Shown: piece after piece, positions 63,982 through 64,000 of the stretch
Numbering within the stretch: the stretch's first letter is position 1
Layout: each line of letters opens with the position of its first letter
Assembly: GCF_018614575.1 (NCBI RefSeq)
Contig: NZ_JAGGOJ010000004.1
Coordinates: forward strand, 20,323 to 84,322
From: Streptomyces sp. ISL-10
GTDB taxonomy: Bacteria; Actinomycetota; Actinomycetes; Streptomycetales; Streptomycetaceae
Length of the DNA: 64,000 nucleotides
Direction: 5' to 3'
The notes under the pieces: model-generated
Database searches by the model: none
Told to the model about the DNA's origin: nothing
The model's input: the letters and a program-made list of their open reading frames with translations, nothing else
Translations under genes and position numbers: made by a program

Positions 63982-64000
63982 CTCGCCAGACAGCCCTGCT

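Overview
This window is the chromosome core of a Streptomyces or close relative. The DNA is very GC-rich, GTG starts are frequent, and the gene order (thiL, thiD, rpmB, recG, coaD, rnc, mutM, smc, glcP, ftsY, nsdA, amtB-glnK-glnD, ffh, rpsP-rimM-trmD-rplS, sipW-X-Y-Z, yraN-comM-dprA, whiG, rpsB-tsf, pyrH, frr, cdsA) is the one I know from Streptomyces. nsdA, whiG and four tandem signal peptidases are strong genus markers.

Layout. 1-14.1 kb holds thiamin phosphate kinases, the L28 gene with a structured leader, a DhaL-domain protein, recG, rsmD-coaD, a DivIVA-like coiled-coil protein, the yceD-rpmF-rnc group, mutM, an HxlR regulator, a secreted CAP protein and an acylphosphatase. 14.5-25.3 kb holds smc, the glucose permease gene glcP with a dense operator region, ftsY and nsdA. 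25.5-31.4 kb holds the amtB-glnK-glnD nitrogen operon behind a GlnR-type box, then ffh. 31.5-42.7 kb holds a methyltransferase, an archaeal-type prolyl-tRNA synthetase, a HExxH zincin-like protein, the rpsP-KH-rimM-trmD-rplS group, sipW-X-Y-Z, a Nudix gene, a DUF2469 gene and yraN.

The main accessory feature is an integrative element of about 8.6 kb, from about 43.67 to 52.30 kb, inserted inside comM (yifB) at the codons of the Walker B motif. The comM halves rejoin exactly in sequence when the insert is removed. The ends share a 7-bp core (GAAGCGC), and the element side carries perfect 11-bp inverted arms around it, the structure of a large serine integrase attP site. The element encodes that integrase (50.6-52.2 kb), a second small serine resolvase with a res-like array of inverted sites, a winged-helix protein, and an NsdA-like regulator. 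The regulator is divergent from a five-gene cargo: an unrecognised protein, a phosphotransferase-fold protein with altered catalytic residues, a SAM methyltransferase, a HAD-fold protein and a 61-residue membrane peptide. I see no transfer or relaxase gene. The cargo is the best candidate here for an undescribed system.

After the insertion the core resumes with dprA, whiG, a TetR gene, a secreted M23 peptidase, rpsB, tsf, pyrH, frr and cdsA. Beyond cdsA (62.0-64.0 kb) the sequence is decayed mobile DNA: a frameshifted tyrosine integrase fragment abutting a broken phage minor-capsid gene, then an IS3-type element whose second reading frame has a stop codon.
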